The translations under genes and the position numbers were made by a program. Below are positions 37,901 through 53,987 of a stretch of DNA of 64,000 bases, piece after piece (the stretch's first letter is position 1; each line of letters opens with the position of its first letter). Source of the stretch: Chaetorhynchus papuensis (taxonomy: Eukaryota; Chordata; Aves; Passeriformes; Rhipiduridae); NCBI GenBank assembly GCA_013396525.1, contig VWYX01000253.1:372001-436000 (forward strand), written 5' to 3'. The notes under the pieces are model-generated. The model saw only the letters and a list, made by a program, of their open reading frames with translations, did no database searches and was not told the origin of the DNA.

Positions 37901-40900
37901 CGTCTCGATGGAGTGCAGGGCTCTGGCCTTGCTCTGAGAACCACCAGTAACTCTAAATGAACATTTTTCATGTGTCTACTTGCACTGGATTAATTAGTAA
38001 ATAATCGTAACTCCTCTCTGCCCCTCGGTGCTGCTGCCATGCCAAGGAAGGGCTGTAGCTGATTCCACCCAGCTGCCCGAGGAGCCCACGGCACAAAACC
38101 TCGGCTGCAGCAGCAGGTCCGAGTGCCACGTGACAGCTTTCATTATCAGCTGGGTCTAAAATCCACATTTTAATAGGGGCTGGGATCCTACAGAGTCAGC
38201 CCCTGGCTACAGCCCAGCGAAGCACTTAGTGCCTGTTTACTCCGTGTGCATTAGCAACCCCTTGACTGGCTGGGCCTTCAGGAGCTTCATTTAAACACGG
38301 GCTGAGGTATTTCTGAATGCTCCAAAGAGCCAGCACCTCGCAGGGCTGAGAGCTCAGGGTCAGCTCTGCCTGGCCCCGGGGCACAGCCCGGCTCGTGTCC
38401 TCTGCCATGCACTGAGCCACCCCCAGCCTCTCCCCCAAAATCAGCTCTCAGGAGGGACTCCTGGAAATAAGCAATCACAGGAACTCAGCGAGCAGATTTA
38501 CCCCTACCTTGGCCTGCATGTTTGAGCGCTTTAGATGATTTATCTGCTCAGAGAAGGATTATTTTTGAGCCTCCCTTTGCCAAAAAACCGTAAGCCTTAT
38601 CAGATGGAAATCAGAATCTATTCTTCGGATCAGCAGCCTGGATCACGGCTCAGGTGGAAAGCAGGTCACATAAAATCAGACCTTTCATGAATATTTATCT
38701 TGCTTTTCATTAAGCTTTACACCTGAGGATGTGATCCTGCACCCCCTGAGTGCCTGCACAGAGTGCTGCCTGTTCCCAGCCCTAACGCAGCCAGGGAATA
38801 AGGTACAGCCTTGTTTGGATCTATAATATATGGATAATAGATAATAAATTAATTCCTTTCTTTCTGCTGCCGTGTGCAGTAGTAATAAAGGAATTGTCAG
38901 ATCCAAATTCCTAATTGCCTGTGTCATTCCTCCAGGATAATTTAACCCTGTTCCTCAGCTTCCTCATGCGGATGAAAGCCGTATCCCAGGCAATGGGCCT
39001 TTGCAACAAATAAACTGTGAGGAAAGGTTCTTCAACATTTTCAAAACTGAGAAAAAGAGGAATTTTATCTGCCTCCACTTCTGCCATCAACAGAAATAAA
39101 GAGCTGCTTCTCATGGTCTGAGAAACTGAACAATGTCTGCAAACTCAGAGATCTCCAAACAAGAAGTGGCATAAATGGAGCCATTTCATCGAGAGCAAAG
39201 CCATCATTTGGATGGACCTCCATTCAAATGCTATTACATGGACTTATTGTTGGCCATTTCAGCGTTTGCTGTATTCCCATTTAAGCTGGGTGCATTGTCC
39301 TGCTACATCATCCCAGCCTGTGCCGCGTCCTGCACGTTCTTCCTTGTACACAGGGTTAGAAAATACATTATCTGAGCATTCAGCTCCAGCAGTAAAGGTT
39401 ATCTTATCTAATTGAAAAAAGGAGCTGGTGTAACTCATTCCTTGGTGAGCAATATGAGTTTTCATTACACAGGATTTCCTGGTCAGAAACACGAGCACGG
39501 TGATTTTGAAAAATCCCATTCTTTTGATTTGCCAGCTTCTCCCGTAATACAAACCCAGAATTACCAAGGACTTTGGCCCTGTGAGCAAACCCAGTTGTAT
39601 TTAACAAGACGTGCCAATATGTCTTGATTAGCCTCCCTTCTCCCTGCAATAAAGGTAACATCACTCAGCACCAATAAATCCTGCATTTTGGGTGATGTGA
39701 CACATTTTCCTAACAAGCCCGACAGTTGTGTCTTTTTACATGAAGAGCAAGAACACCTCCTGCTCAGATAGATGTTTGCATAAATATCCCTTTTGAGCTC
39801 CTTGAGAGGCTTAGATGAGAGATTTTCCATTCATGAAGAGCTTCCTTTGGCTCTGGACTATCCAAAAATACCAACTGAATTTACTTTCAAGCTATCAGCT
39901 ACTGCTGCTGCTGTGACCAAGTTTAAATTAATGCATTAACAAAAGCTTTCTTTCTCTCTCAAAGGTCTGTACTGAGGATTAAGATCTGAATTCCAGGTTA
40001 GCCCTTAATGACACACAGATGCACCTTCCCTTTAGCTGGGAGACTACATCCTGCTAGAGCACGGCAGAAATAATGATCTTACTAGATTCAGTATTAAAAA
40101 AAAATAAGATTAAGCTTGAATTCTAGTTATAGAATTTGTCTGCAGGTAAAGTTATTTTTAATCTGTTCCAAGATAAAGGAATAAATTTATTTCTGCCTAT
40201 TAGAATTCTCATATATAGAGAGGAGTTTGGTATGATAAATTGGTTTGGGGCTAAATCCACCTCTTGGAGTTTTTGTCCTCAGCAATGAGTGGGGACCATC
40301 CACTCCTGACCATTAGGAAATGTTGGGAAAAACCTGTCCATGTCTGGAGGTCCAGGCTCACCTGGTAGAGGAACATGGACAATCACACTCCCAAATTTCT
40401 TCTCCATTCCCCCACATGTAATAATAATAAAAAGGAATTATGATAGTACAGGACTCATTCCCCAGACAATAGCTAGGCAAGCTGGATATTGCTTTACGGC
40501 TGTTGACTTGATTTAAAATGCACTCTTAAAAATGAAAGAACAACTCCTTAAATTTGCAGTAAATGTATAGTTCCCCAGACCTGATTTACTGGTTATGAGC
40601 CACCAAAAAACTGCAATTCCAATTTATTGTGTTGTTGACTGTGGCAGCAAAACCCTCAGCATCACTCGAGCTCTGGTAATCATTCCAAACCTGATAATTT
40701 CACATGGATCATTTATTTCAGGTTGGTTTGGGGTTTTTTGGGGGGTTTTTGCTGTTGTTTAATTGGGCTCTTCCCTGGCAGCAGCCGAGGATGATTTCTT
40801 TGATGGTGACGGGTTAACCCACGAGTGTGAGATCAAAGCAGTGCGCTCGCCTTGTGCTCTGCTCACTTCGGAGCCTTTTAGCCTGGGTCAGCTCATAATT

Positions 40901-42127
40901 GCAAGAATTCCCAACTGGCTGGGAGCAAATCTTGCAAAAGGAACTTGCTGCAGAGCAGTTGGATAAAGAGCAACGTGCAAAGTCCTGCCTGGGCTGTCAG
41001 ACACAAAAACTCCACGGGAAATGGGCCTGGGCACCGGGAAGGGACAGAGGATAGAGGACAATCAATCAGAGCCCTGATTCGGTGTCACTCTGGCCCTTCA
41101 AGGGTCTTTTCCCTCCCCTATCGTGTGTGACCCTTTCTTGATTCATTAACATCAGCTGAGCAGAAAATGTTGCAGCTGCTGGGTAACTCTCACTGCTGCT
41201 GGACCCCATCCACGGCTCCTTCCTCTCTCCTTTTAGGAAGAAGTGGCAGAATGCAGCTGCCTGTGAGCCTTTATTTTGGGTTGGAAAATCTCCAGACACA
41301 GAGGGGGAAAAACTGAGCACAATGTGAATCAGAGATGGCCTCGAACCAAACCCTTGGTTTCCAAAGGCCCACAGGCAGGGCAAGGCTGCAGAGCGGGGCT
41401 GGGGTGGGGACTGTCCATCAGAATCCGATTTTTGGCAGTGTTTTTCTGTCTCAAAGAAAATTTAGCTTGGTCCTAGTGCAGACCATTTCCACCCCTAAAG
41501 CAGACGCTGCATTTTCTGCATGAGAGACACGTGAGGAAGGGGCTTGAACTGATTGTGCCAGAGCTGTGGCACGAAGGCGCTGAACCACGCATTTAATTTT
41601 AAGGTTACAAAGATCGACTCTTTCACATAACCACATTAATGACCTTTCTTTAATCTATGCAGGTGTTTTCACCAGCTTGGAGCCAAAGCAAGGGAGCTGT
41701 TGGCACAGCCTATGGGACATAATCAGACTACAAAGCTCCGGTGTTATGGCGAGCTGTAATTTCAGGCTGTGTTCCTGCAACTGTCACTGCAGAACTTCTG
41801 CAGCACAGCCACGAAGTGAATGGGGTGTTTAGATGCAGAATTTATGCAGAATAGCACCCAATGTAGAGAACAAACACAATAAATAAAATACACTGTAGAG
41901 GCATAGGGTATAAACACAGAAGAAAATGTAAGGGGAAAAAAAATTAAGTGAACTATATTTAATATTGATATTTAACCATGATAGTTCATTCCATAATTTC
42001 CCTGGCTACATGGCTTGTTTTAACACCAGCAGGTTTTACTTTTCAGTAGTAGAATGAGAAAAAGTTGTTCAATAAGTTTTACTAAAATCTATAATTGGGG
42101 CGGTAGAACCCAATTCTAGTTATTCCT

Positions 42128-42258
42128 AGAAAAGAGAGAGAAGGGAAAAGGCAGAATGAGAGAGCAAAAGGAAAAGAGGGAAATAAGAGAGACTTAGAGA
42201 AGAGAGAGAAAGAAACAGAGAAAATATAGCAATAAAAAAAAGTAAGAGAAGAAGGAAT
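42128..42258 (+). repeat. Polypurine (GA-rich) tract, about 130 bp
   Basis: Almost only A and G on the plus strand (runs of GAGAGA and AAAAGG), broken by a few C and T. Such tracts can form triplex DNA and often mark open or nucleosome-poor DNA. It lies about 1.1 kb before the CpG island. Confidence 0.85.
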
Positions 42259-42974
42259 GTTCAGACTATCTGCAGCAAGCTTGCTTTTGACTTTCATATT
42301 CTATTTAAAAATACAAAATTGGGAGCATTGAAAAAGAGTTCCCAAATTAGCTTTTTAATAGAGATGGGAAGTTAAAAGGGGCCGAGTCATGGGGGAAAAG
42401 CGATTCAGAATCACAGCCAGGGCAGCACCAGCAGAGAGTGAGGCCAGAGCACGCCCCAGAGAGAGAGGAGTCAGGAAGTTTTATGAAGTGGTGACACTGT
42501 AAATCACAGAAAAATCTCTTATACCAGCAAAAGCCAAATGACATTTCTGGTTCTGCTTTCTTCTGAGCATCTGCAAGAGGGAAAGAGCAAGTGGAGATAC
42601 AGGGAGGGTTTAAAAGTGGAAAGCAGTTCTGAAGACATCTAATAAAGATGGATTCAGGGTGCTTTGATATGTTTAAATTCTTACAGCCACTGAAAGTTTC
42701 TCATAGAAGTTTTAGGATTCACTTTGCACACAACTATTCTTGTGCCCAGTATCCAACTCTTAATATCCGTGATCCAATATAATGCACTGTGTTTGCATGA
42801 ACTCGTGAACTACTCTGCAGACCCTGTAATGCAGATTACAAATGTTACTGGGGGAGGATTGGGTTTGGGGAGGGTTACCGAGGACCTGATATTCAGAAAT
42901 TAGTGTTATTTTTTAATAATTGCATTGAATTATCAGAAATTAGACCCTGAATTGGATCTATCAGGTTGAGGTGC

Positions 42975-43156
42975 CGTTTTATCTTAGGAAAAATTTCAGC
43001 ACTGAAAGTGTGGTCAAGCATTGGAACAGGCTGCCCAGGGAAGTGGTGAAGTCACCATCCCTGGAAGTGTTCCAAAAATGAGTAGATGTGGCACTTTGTG
43101 ATGTGGTTCAGTGGGCATGGTAGGATTCAGTCACAGGTTGGACTTCATGATCTTGC
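42975..43156 (+). mobile_element. CR1 LINE 3' fragment abutting the CpG island
   Basis: Forward orientation: ATTGGAACAGGCTGCCCAGGGAAGTGGTG, GTCACCATCCCTGGAAGTGTTCC and GGTTGGACTTCATGATCTT. The copy loses its last 3' bases and ends less than 100 bases before CpG-rich sequence begins. Confidence 0.9.
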
Positions 43157-43362
43157 TCACAGTGATGCAGCTGAGGGAGCATCTCCTGCCCCTGACAGTG
43201 CAACCCCTGCAGCCCCTGGAACCCGCTGGACCCCCTCCCTACACACCTCTCCTCCCCGGCTCGGGAACTCGGGTGCGGGGCCCCGTTGCGGGGGTGCTGT
43301 GGCCACCGGCCATCCCCTGCCCTGCGCTGCCCTCCGTGCCGGGGGTCCCGCACCTCGCTCCT

Positions 43363-43472
43363 CTCGCCCAGCGCTGCCTCCATCCCGGGGTCCCGCTCCC
43401 CTCGCCCAGCGCTGCCTCCATCCCGGGGTGCCGCTCCCCTCGCCCGGCGCTGCCTCCATCCCGGGGTGCCGC
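43363..43472 (+). repeat. 38-bp tandem repeat, about 3 units
   Basis: Units begin CTCGCCCAGCGCTGCCTCC at 43363, 43401 and 43439, and are nearly identical apart from a few substitutions. A degenerate fourth copy lies just upstream at about 43325-43362. The array is inside the CpG island, about 200 bases before the 10-bp minisatellite. Confidence 0.92.
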
Positions 43473-43516
43473 GCCCGGCGCCGCTCGCTCCGGGTGACAC
43501 CTGCCGGCGGCTCTGC

Positions 43517-43535
43517 GGGCGGGCGGCGGGCGGGG
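43517..43535 (+). promoter_or_regulatory. G-quadruplex motif
   Basis: Four G runs (GGG-C-GGG-CGGC-GGG-C-GGGG) with loops of 1, 4 and 1 bases fit the standard quadruplex pattern. It overlaps Sp1-type boxes in the CpG island. Confidence 0.55.
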
Positions 43536-43670
43536 ACGCGGCCGTGAGCGGGGAGCCCCCGCCGCCCCCCGCCCCGCGCCGCCTCCCCTCTGCGCGGAGC
43601 TGTCCCCGGCCCCGCCGATCGCCGCTGCTCTCCAGCCCCGTGCCCATCGCCGCTCTCCGCCGACCGCTCC

Positions 43671-43750
43671 CCATCGCTCCCCATCGCTCCCCATCGCTCC
43701 CCATCGCTCCCCACCGCTCCCCATCGCTCCCCATCGCTCCCCATCGCTCT
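43671..43750 (+). repeat. 10-bp minisatellite, 8 units
   Basis: CCATCGCTCC repeats eight times head to tail. The fifth unit has one change (CCACCGCTCC) and the last ends in T. A partial copy precedes it (ccgaccgctcc). It lies in the CpG island, and every unit carries one CpG. Because 10 is not a multiple of 3, all frames cycle through the same short peptide pattern, which explains the long repetitive ORFs on both strands. Confidence 0.95.
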
Positions 43751-43819
43751 CCGCCGCCGCCCCGCGCCCGCGCACTCCGCGCACTCCGCGCAGCCCCGCG
43801 CTCCGCTCCCGGCAGCCGC

Positions 43820-43871
43820 ATGGCCGCGGAGGCTCCGGGCGGGCGGCCGCGGCCGGGAGCGCCCTGCGGAG
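43820..43871 (+). other. Candidate alternative first exon with its own ATG (C)
   Basis: An ATG in strong context (GCCGCATGG) opens 17 complete codons (starting MAAEAPGGRP) and then meets GGAG|GTGAGG, a good donor. Spliced to the Kv4.3 exon it would be out of frame with the channel and stop at 49043-49045, forming a 36-codon upstream ORF. Unspliced, the frame runs on to 44062. I do not recognise the peptide. CpG-island sequence gives such ORFs by chance. Confidence 0.25.
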
Positions 43872-43875
43872 GTGA

Positions 43876-43901
43876 GGGGGGTCCGCCGGGAGGGCGGGGG
43901 G
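43876..43901 (+). promoter_or_regulatory. G-quadruplex motif at a candidate splice donor
   Basis: G runs GGGGGG, GGG, GGG and GGGGGG are separated by loops of 6, 1 and 1 bases. The motif begins four bases after the GT of the donor that follows 43871, so a quadruplex in the RNA could affect use of that donor. Confidence 0.5.
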
Positions 43902-43942
43902 ACGAAAGGGACCGGCCCCGGGGGATGCGGGGCTTCACCTGC

Positions 43943-43963
43943 GGGCGGGGCGGGGGCAGCGGG
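43943..43963 (+). promoter_or_regulatory. G-quadruplex / Sp1-box motif
   Basis: GGG-C-GGGG-C-GGGGG-CAGC-GGG fits the quadruplex pattern and contains two overlapping GGGCGG-type Sp1 sites. Confidence 0.55.
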
Positions 43964-44039
43964 TGCCCCCGGCCGCTCCCACCCCCGGCCCCGCTTCCTC
44001 CCGCCCCTCGCCGCTGCCGATCCTGGCCCGTGGCCGTGC

Positions 44040-44373
44040 CAGCCCCGCACTGCCGGCGATAAAGTGCGGAGCGGAGCCGCGCAGGGAGGCGAGGCGATGG
44101 CGAGGCAGGCGAGCCCCGCTCGCTCGTGTACGTATCGCTCTCACTTTATGGAAGTCATCAACTATCGCTGCGGCGCATCAGTCACCGCTGGGAGCTGCCC
44201 GGCAGAGCAGGGCAAGGCTGGCTCGCTCTGATTTGGGCTTATGGTTATTTACTTAATGGAGATTCGACAGCAAACAGATAAATGAGCGAGACTGCCGGGT
44301 CTCTGAGCGTGCCGAGTCCAACTTCTGACCGTGGATGAAAGAGGGATGCTGAGGTGGTGTGGAGACAGGACTG
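44040..44373 (+). other. Candidate noncoding first exon (B), from the CpG island edge
   Basis: A good donor, ACTG|GTAAGAG (GT at 44374), lies just past the CpG island. The upstream boundary is not defined and I place it arbitrarily near the densest CpG. This is an alternative or additional 5' exon to that ending at 45195. Confidence 0.3.
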
Positions 44374-44754
44374 GTAAGAGCTGCCAAGGAGCAGAGCAAG
44401 CCAGAACAGGAGGGCGAGGGGGAAAGGGAAAGGTGGTGGGAATGCAGAAGGGAGAAGAAGATAGGGAAAGATCGGTTTAAATCTCAATGATTTCTTTTTA
44501 TTCCTGAATGTAGCCTCCTGCCCTGGCCAAGGTGTTGGTTGTAGGTTTGTGATGCTGGAGGAATAGCTCAGTTCCTTGTCCAGAAGGAATCCCTCCTGCC
44601 TTGTCCCCGCCTGACCGAGAGCCAGGAGGGACACACAGGGAGCTCCGGGAGAGACCCGCGAAGTTCATCCCATACTTTTCCCCCCTCCATCTCCCCCTTG
44701 GCACATTAGCATGCAGGGTAGGCTCTGGTGTGTATTTAACGACTCCATTTGCCG

Positions 44755-44990
44755 TGTCCCTGTCAGCTCACACCGCCCTTCTCCAGCCGCGCTCCGCCGC
44801 CTCTGCCTCCCTGGACCAGCCGGGTCCAGCTCCGGCCGCGGCCACCCCGGCGATCTCCGGGACACGGGTGCCGTTCCCAGCTGGGCTGGGCAGCGAGGGC
44901 AAAGCTCCGAGCGGTGCTGGAAGGGGAGGGGGCAGCGCGAAGCGAGCTCGGGGGAGAGAGGCAGGGAGAGCCTCCGTCTCGGCAGCAATG
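44755..44990. promoter_or_regulatory. Second GC-rich, CpG-containing block
   Basis: A smaller CpG-rich stretch (ccgcgctccgccgcc, ccggccgcggcc and similar) lies just upstream of a TATA-like element and a candidate first exon. It probably belongs to the same promoter complex as the larger island 0.5 kb to the left. No coding gene is recognisable in it. Confidence 0.6.
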
Positions 44991-45014
44991 AGGGAGAAGC
45001 TGTTTAGTCATCTC

Positions 45015-45024
45015 TCTATATATA
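45015..45024 (+). promoter_or_regulatory. TATA-like element
   Basis: CTATATATAC sits directly after the GC-rich block and about 170 bases before a consensus splice donor. A start site 25-35 bases downstream (about 45045-45060) would give a first exon of about 140-150 bases ending at 45195. The sequence also differs by only one base from a MEF2 consensus. The role is inferred from position only. Confidence 0.35.
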
Positions 45025-45044
45025 CACTTTCACAATGATGATCA

Positions 45045-45195
45045 CATTTACTGATTGCTTCTGACTGCATTCAGAGAGGGAGTCGAGGCAGGCAGCACAG
45101 TTCACCTTTTATCCCGAGGAGTGACTGCTCCCCCTTCCTTCCCGTTCCCCACATTCAGCCCTACTTTTGGGCGCCGGGTTTCTTTCCTTGCCCAG
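45045..45195 (+). other. Candidate noncoding first exon of KCND3 (A)
   Basis: The stretch ends in CCCAG|GTAAGG, a textbook donor whose GT is at 45196-45197. The left edge is inferred from the TATA-like element. The frame that would join Kv4.3 contains a TGA in this exon and no later ATG, so it would be purely 5' UTR. Joined to 48987 it would give an intron of about 3.8 kb. Confidence 0.45.
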
Positions 45196-50180
<4,985 letters not shown>

Positions 50181-50375
50181 ACTTTTCCTTTTCCTGAGCA
50201 GCAGGCAAGCATGTACTGGGAGCTTGACTTCAGCTTCTCCTCAGCATTTTCCTGGGTGCATGTTCGAGAAGGGGCTGGAGGTGTTGAGGGCTTGATTGTT
50301 CTTTGCCTTACAACTCCTGCAATTTGTGTGCGGTTGTATAAACCAGAAAAGGCACTTACACCCACCTGGCAAATG

Positions 50376-50396
50376 CTCAGCACCACGGTAAACGAG
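50376..50396 (+). promoter_or_regulatory. RE1/NRSE-like sequence
   Basis: CTCAGCACCACGGTAAACGAG matches the left half of the REST-binding consensus (TCAGCACC, then GG at the right spacing) with a weaker right half. It lies about 200 bases inside the intron after the first Kv4.3 coding exon. Binding is inference from pattern only. Confidence 0.3.
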
Positions 50397-52496
50397 TGCA
50401 GGAGGAGCAGGGCGGTGGAGTAGCAGGTCCTGATTCATTCCTGCAGGAGGGAAAAGCTGGCCCGAGTGCAAGGGGCTGGGAGAGAGCTCTGCTCTCTGTG
50501 ACATTCACTCCAGCCATGCCTTTCACACAAAGCTGCTGATGTATCTGTTGTGTCTCGGTGCGATGTCAGTCGTTGTTTCTTCACTTGACTTGCCAGGAAC
50601 TACAGATTTGCTGAATTCAAGTGGATGTTGTGGGTCGCTGTTCTGAAAATACTCAGTGATAGCCAGGACATGATCTGGTTTCTACTTAACCGAGCAGGAT
50701 AGGGGCTTCTTGTCTGTGCTTAGCTGTGAGTTTGAAAAGCGAGTGCGCTGCGGCAGTTGCAGTGGAATTTCAAACATTCTCATGGGCAGGTACGAAGATA
50801 ATGAAATCAAAGCAAGGGGAATGTAGCCTGGAGGGCACTTTCCCCCCTTATATTTCATTTCCGTCTTACAGATGTTGCGACTGAGATTATAGATTTGAGC
50901 TTCTGCTGCTCTGGACTAAAACCTCTGCGAGCAGAATGGCCAAACCCTCACCCTGACAAGGTTATGTGGAGGAAAGTGGGCATTGCAGGCTGCTGCTTCG
51001 GGCACACACAAAGCCAGGATCGAGTGCAATCTTTTCATCCCTTATGTACGGGAAGTTTAGAGTTACTTTGCAAAGAGTTTTCCCACTGGAGAGTTCACAC
51101 AGTTTAATATTCAGATGTAGACAATTCTCCTTGTAATGCAGTAACCACTTTTTCTCTAAACTGCTTCTGATTTTAAACACTTCTCTGTGCCTATTATACA
51201 TGAGCAGGCTCACAGTAGCACTTTTAAATTATTAAAATCATAATTCAGCTGTCAGAAAGGCGCCGAATCTGGGCATATGACAACTGAAAGTCTGAATTTC
51301 TTCATTAAGTGAAATGTAGAACCTGTTTGTCATAGTCACCTAAAGATCTCTTATTCTTCCTTTTTAATATCGAAGCAAAGTTTGCAAATTTATGGCAAAA
51401 GCTCTTCCTTACCCTGGGAAGGCCAGCGCTTACTTAGAAATCAGTGCCGGGCTTTGCACCCCAGCACTGCCCCACGCTGCAGCTCAACTCCCCATATTCT
51501 GACTGGTCCGTACTGGTCCGTTCCCTGCCCGTCCCCACCACTGTGCCTGATCAGCCTCAGAGGGACACCTGCCTCGGGTGGCTCCTTCACGTGTCTCTGC
51601 ACAAGGGGAGATGTGTGAAAATCCAGTTCTATATTCAGATTCCTGTTTAATAACGATCGCACCCATCCTTCCACAGGCCTGCACCCATTCACACTCGTGC
51701 TGTTACATCTTTGTGACAGGAGACTTGGGGCCAAGGGGCCGTCCTGTGCTGGTTGGGAACAGCCCTGGTACGTGCAGAATGTGCTGGAGAGCAGCTGGGG
51801 CTCTGCTCCAGGGCAGTGCCTCGGTCCGGGTCCCTTTCCCTCCCTTTGTGAACACAGGGACAGACCCGAGTGCTCCCAAGGACCTCACAGGGTTCTCAGT
51901 TTGTTGTAATCACAGAAATCATAGAGGAACAAGTGCTGGAAATGAGCTGACATGGATTTAAGAAATTAGACATTTAAACATGGCCTTGTGAGGGTTCATT
52001 GGGAAGGGACCTATAAAATGCTGCCAAAGCCTTAAAACTGAGACTTCTGGTGTTACTGATTTGGGACTTTTAGGTCGTTTCCACCTTCCTGACTCCCATG
52101 CTCCCACAGGAGCTCACCACCCAGGGCTAACCCTCCTGGCCCCCTTCATTTCCCCAAAAGTCCTTCCAGTTCTGACAAACTGGCACTTTGAGACAATATT
52201 TCATATACAACTCTCTTCAGAAGTCATTTCAATCTGTTTGGAAGGATCTTGTTACTAATGAGAGTCCTGGCAATTCCTCCTGCACAGACGCTGCCAGAAA
52301 TGCAGCCAAGGTCTCCAACGTGCTCCATAATCCATCAGACTTCCCCTCCTCAGTGCTGGCCACTTCACTGCTTGGATTTCAGCAGCACTCAGAGCTTTTA
52401 TCGAGATCTTAAATATTTCCTGCCTTTCGCCCTTAATAATTCAGCCAGCATTTAAAACAAGAAACTATAAAGCACAACAGTTTTAAACTCAAAACC

Positions 52497-52522
52497 ATAT
52501 ATATATATACATATATATATAT
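52497..52522 (+). repeat. (AT)n microsatellite
   Basis: Thirteen alternating AT dinucleotides with a single C interruption at 52510. Fully self-complementary, inside the KCND3 intron. Confidence 0.92.
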
Positions 52523-53516
52523 GTAGCTTGTTTTCACCACCAGTGTGTTTAAATCCAGATAAGTGAGGGTTTCCCTGATGCTGGAATCCCACAATTGCTT
52601 TGACAGAGTGCCTTGGAGGAGTGATCTGGAACATGCAGGATAACTTCTTCCCTGTTACTAAGATTAGCTCCATTTGTATAAAACAAAAGTTTACTTACAA
52701 CAAACAACCAAAGTAGGAGACCATTAACCCTCCCCCTGTACTGTGCATCTGCTGCTCTCCCAGATTCCCAAGTATCTTTGGGATACAATCACATTTCCAG
52801 ATTGACTCATAAATAAAAGGCAATAAAAGTGCATTTCTTCTTGAAGATGAAGCCCAGCATCAATAAATAACTGCTGCTTTTGGTGGGGTTACCATGCAAA
52901 TCGGTTTAGAGAAATTCAGGATGACTTTGGGGCTCCTTAGGCAGTTAACAGCCCAGGGAGACAGGTACAGCAGCTTTTCTGGAGTGGGAAACAAAGCAAG
53001 GGAATTAAATTATACTGACCCTGCATCTCCGATCCCTCTGCTGTGCTCATCAGCCCTGGTTTAACAGAGGCTGTTTTTAATTTAACACGATTTAAATTTT
53101 GCTCAGGAGGCTTTATAATGAAAGCATTATTCTTGGGTGCATCTTAAATCAATCTGAATTACTGAAACAACTATTCAAAATTAATTCAAAATCAGCTCTC
53201 CAATTCATGCAGAAACATTTTTCTCAAGAGGCCAACGGCTCCCATCTCCTCTCCCGTCCCTCTCGAAAGCCCCAGTGCAATGAGCTCTGCCTTTGCCAGA
53301 CCCATCCTGTGTCTTGCGGGAGGTTCTGGCCCCCGGGACCCCCCGCTCAGGAATGCAAGTGCTGCCAAGAGCAGCAGAGGAGCAGTGTCTGTCCCACCCC
53401 AGCATCCATGTCCCTGTCCTTTTAGCTAATTCAGTAGCGATCACAGGGTTTACATCTATAGATAAATGTGTAAATTAGAGTGAATTTGGTTCCCTTGTTA
53501 CCAGTGCATTGGTTTT

Positions 53517-53645
53517 CATGGACTCACAGAATGGTCGGGGTAGGAAGGGACCTTAAAAGCCACCTCATTCCAACCCTGTGCCATGGGCAGGGACACTTTT
53601 CACCAGCCCAGGTTGCTCCAAGCCCCACCCAATGTTCAGTTCTAT
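53517..53645 (-). mobile_element. CR1 LINE 3' fragment in KCND3 intron
   Basis: CTCACAGAATGGTCGGGGTAGGAAGGGACC through GGGCAGGGACACTTTTCACCAGCCCAGGTTGCTCCAAGCCCC in reverse orientation. Confidence 0.9.
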
Positions 53646-53987
53646 TCGCTTTCAGGGAGTGATATGGATGGGGAAGCCTCAGGTTCTGCTGCTGCCCTTT
53701 GTGTGCAGCACAAACACGAGACCTCTCTCACCCCACTAAACCCCACGCCAGTTTTGCCCAGAGAATGTGTTTTTCTAAGCTTTTTATAGCTGTTTTCATT
53801 TCATCTGACAGCAGCAGTATGTTTCAGACTCCTGGGCAGTGTCCATGACCTGCAGCAGAGGCATCAAATTGTAGCTGTGAAATCCTGAGTGCCACATCCT
53901 CCTGCACCCCCGCGGGCACGGAGAGGCTCCCAGGGCCCTGCTGGGCATCGCAGCCAGGCTGCCCACGGTGCCCAGACAGGGGAAGAG

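Larger units (their letters stand above)
26753..42974. other. Noncoding upstream region, part 3
   Basis: Contains a few CR1 remnants and the polypurine tract. A moderately GC-rich stretch at 28600-29760 carries scattered CpGs but no clear island, exon or promoter. The block at 29820-30200 is AT-rich with TAATTA-type cores and could be regulatory. No genes seen. Confidence 0.65.
43240..44240. promoter_or_regulatory. CpG island, probable KCND3 upstream promoter region
   Basis: CpG dinucleotides are dense for about 1 kb (six or more per 60 bases in many lines) in a window where they are otherwise sparse. It includes Sp1-like boxes (gggcggggcggggg at 43943-43956), two tandem repeats and three G-rich quadruplex motifs. 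It lies 4.8-5.8 kb ahead of the Kv4.3 coding exon, on the side expected for a noncoding first exon. Transcription direction is inferred only from splice donors on the plus strand (after 43871 and 44373). It could equally drive a divergent noncoding RNA. Confidence 0.8.

Noticed and set aside
43108..44050. Long minus-strand ORFs (276 and 297 codons) and a 258-codon plus-strand ORF across the CpG island
   Set aside because: They come from GC-rich sequence poor in stop codons and from the 10-bp and 38-bp repeats, which give repeating Gly-Ser-Asp-Gly-Glu-Arg-Trp peptides. No known domain and no consistent start or splice context.
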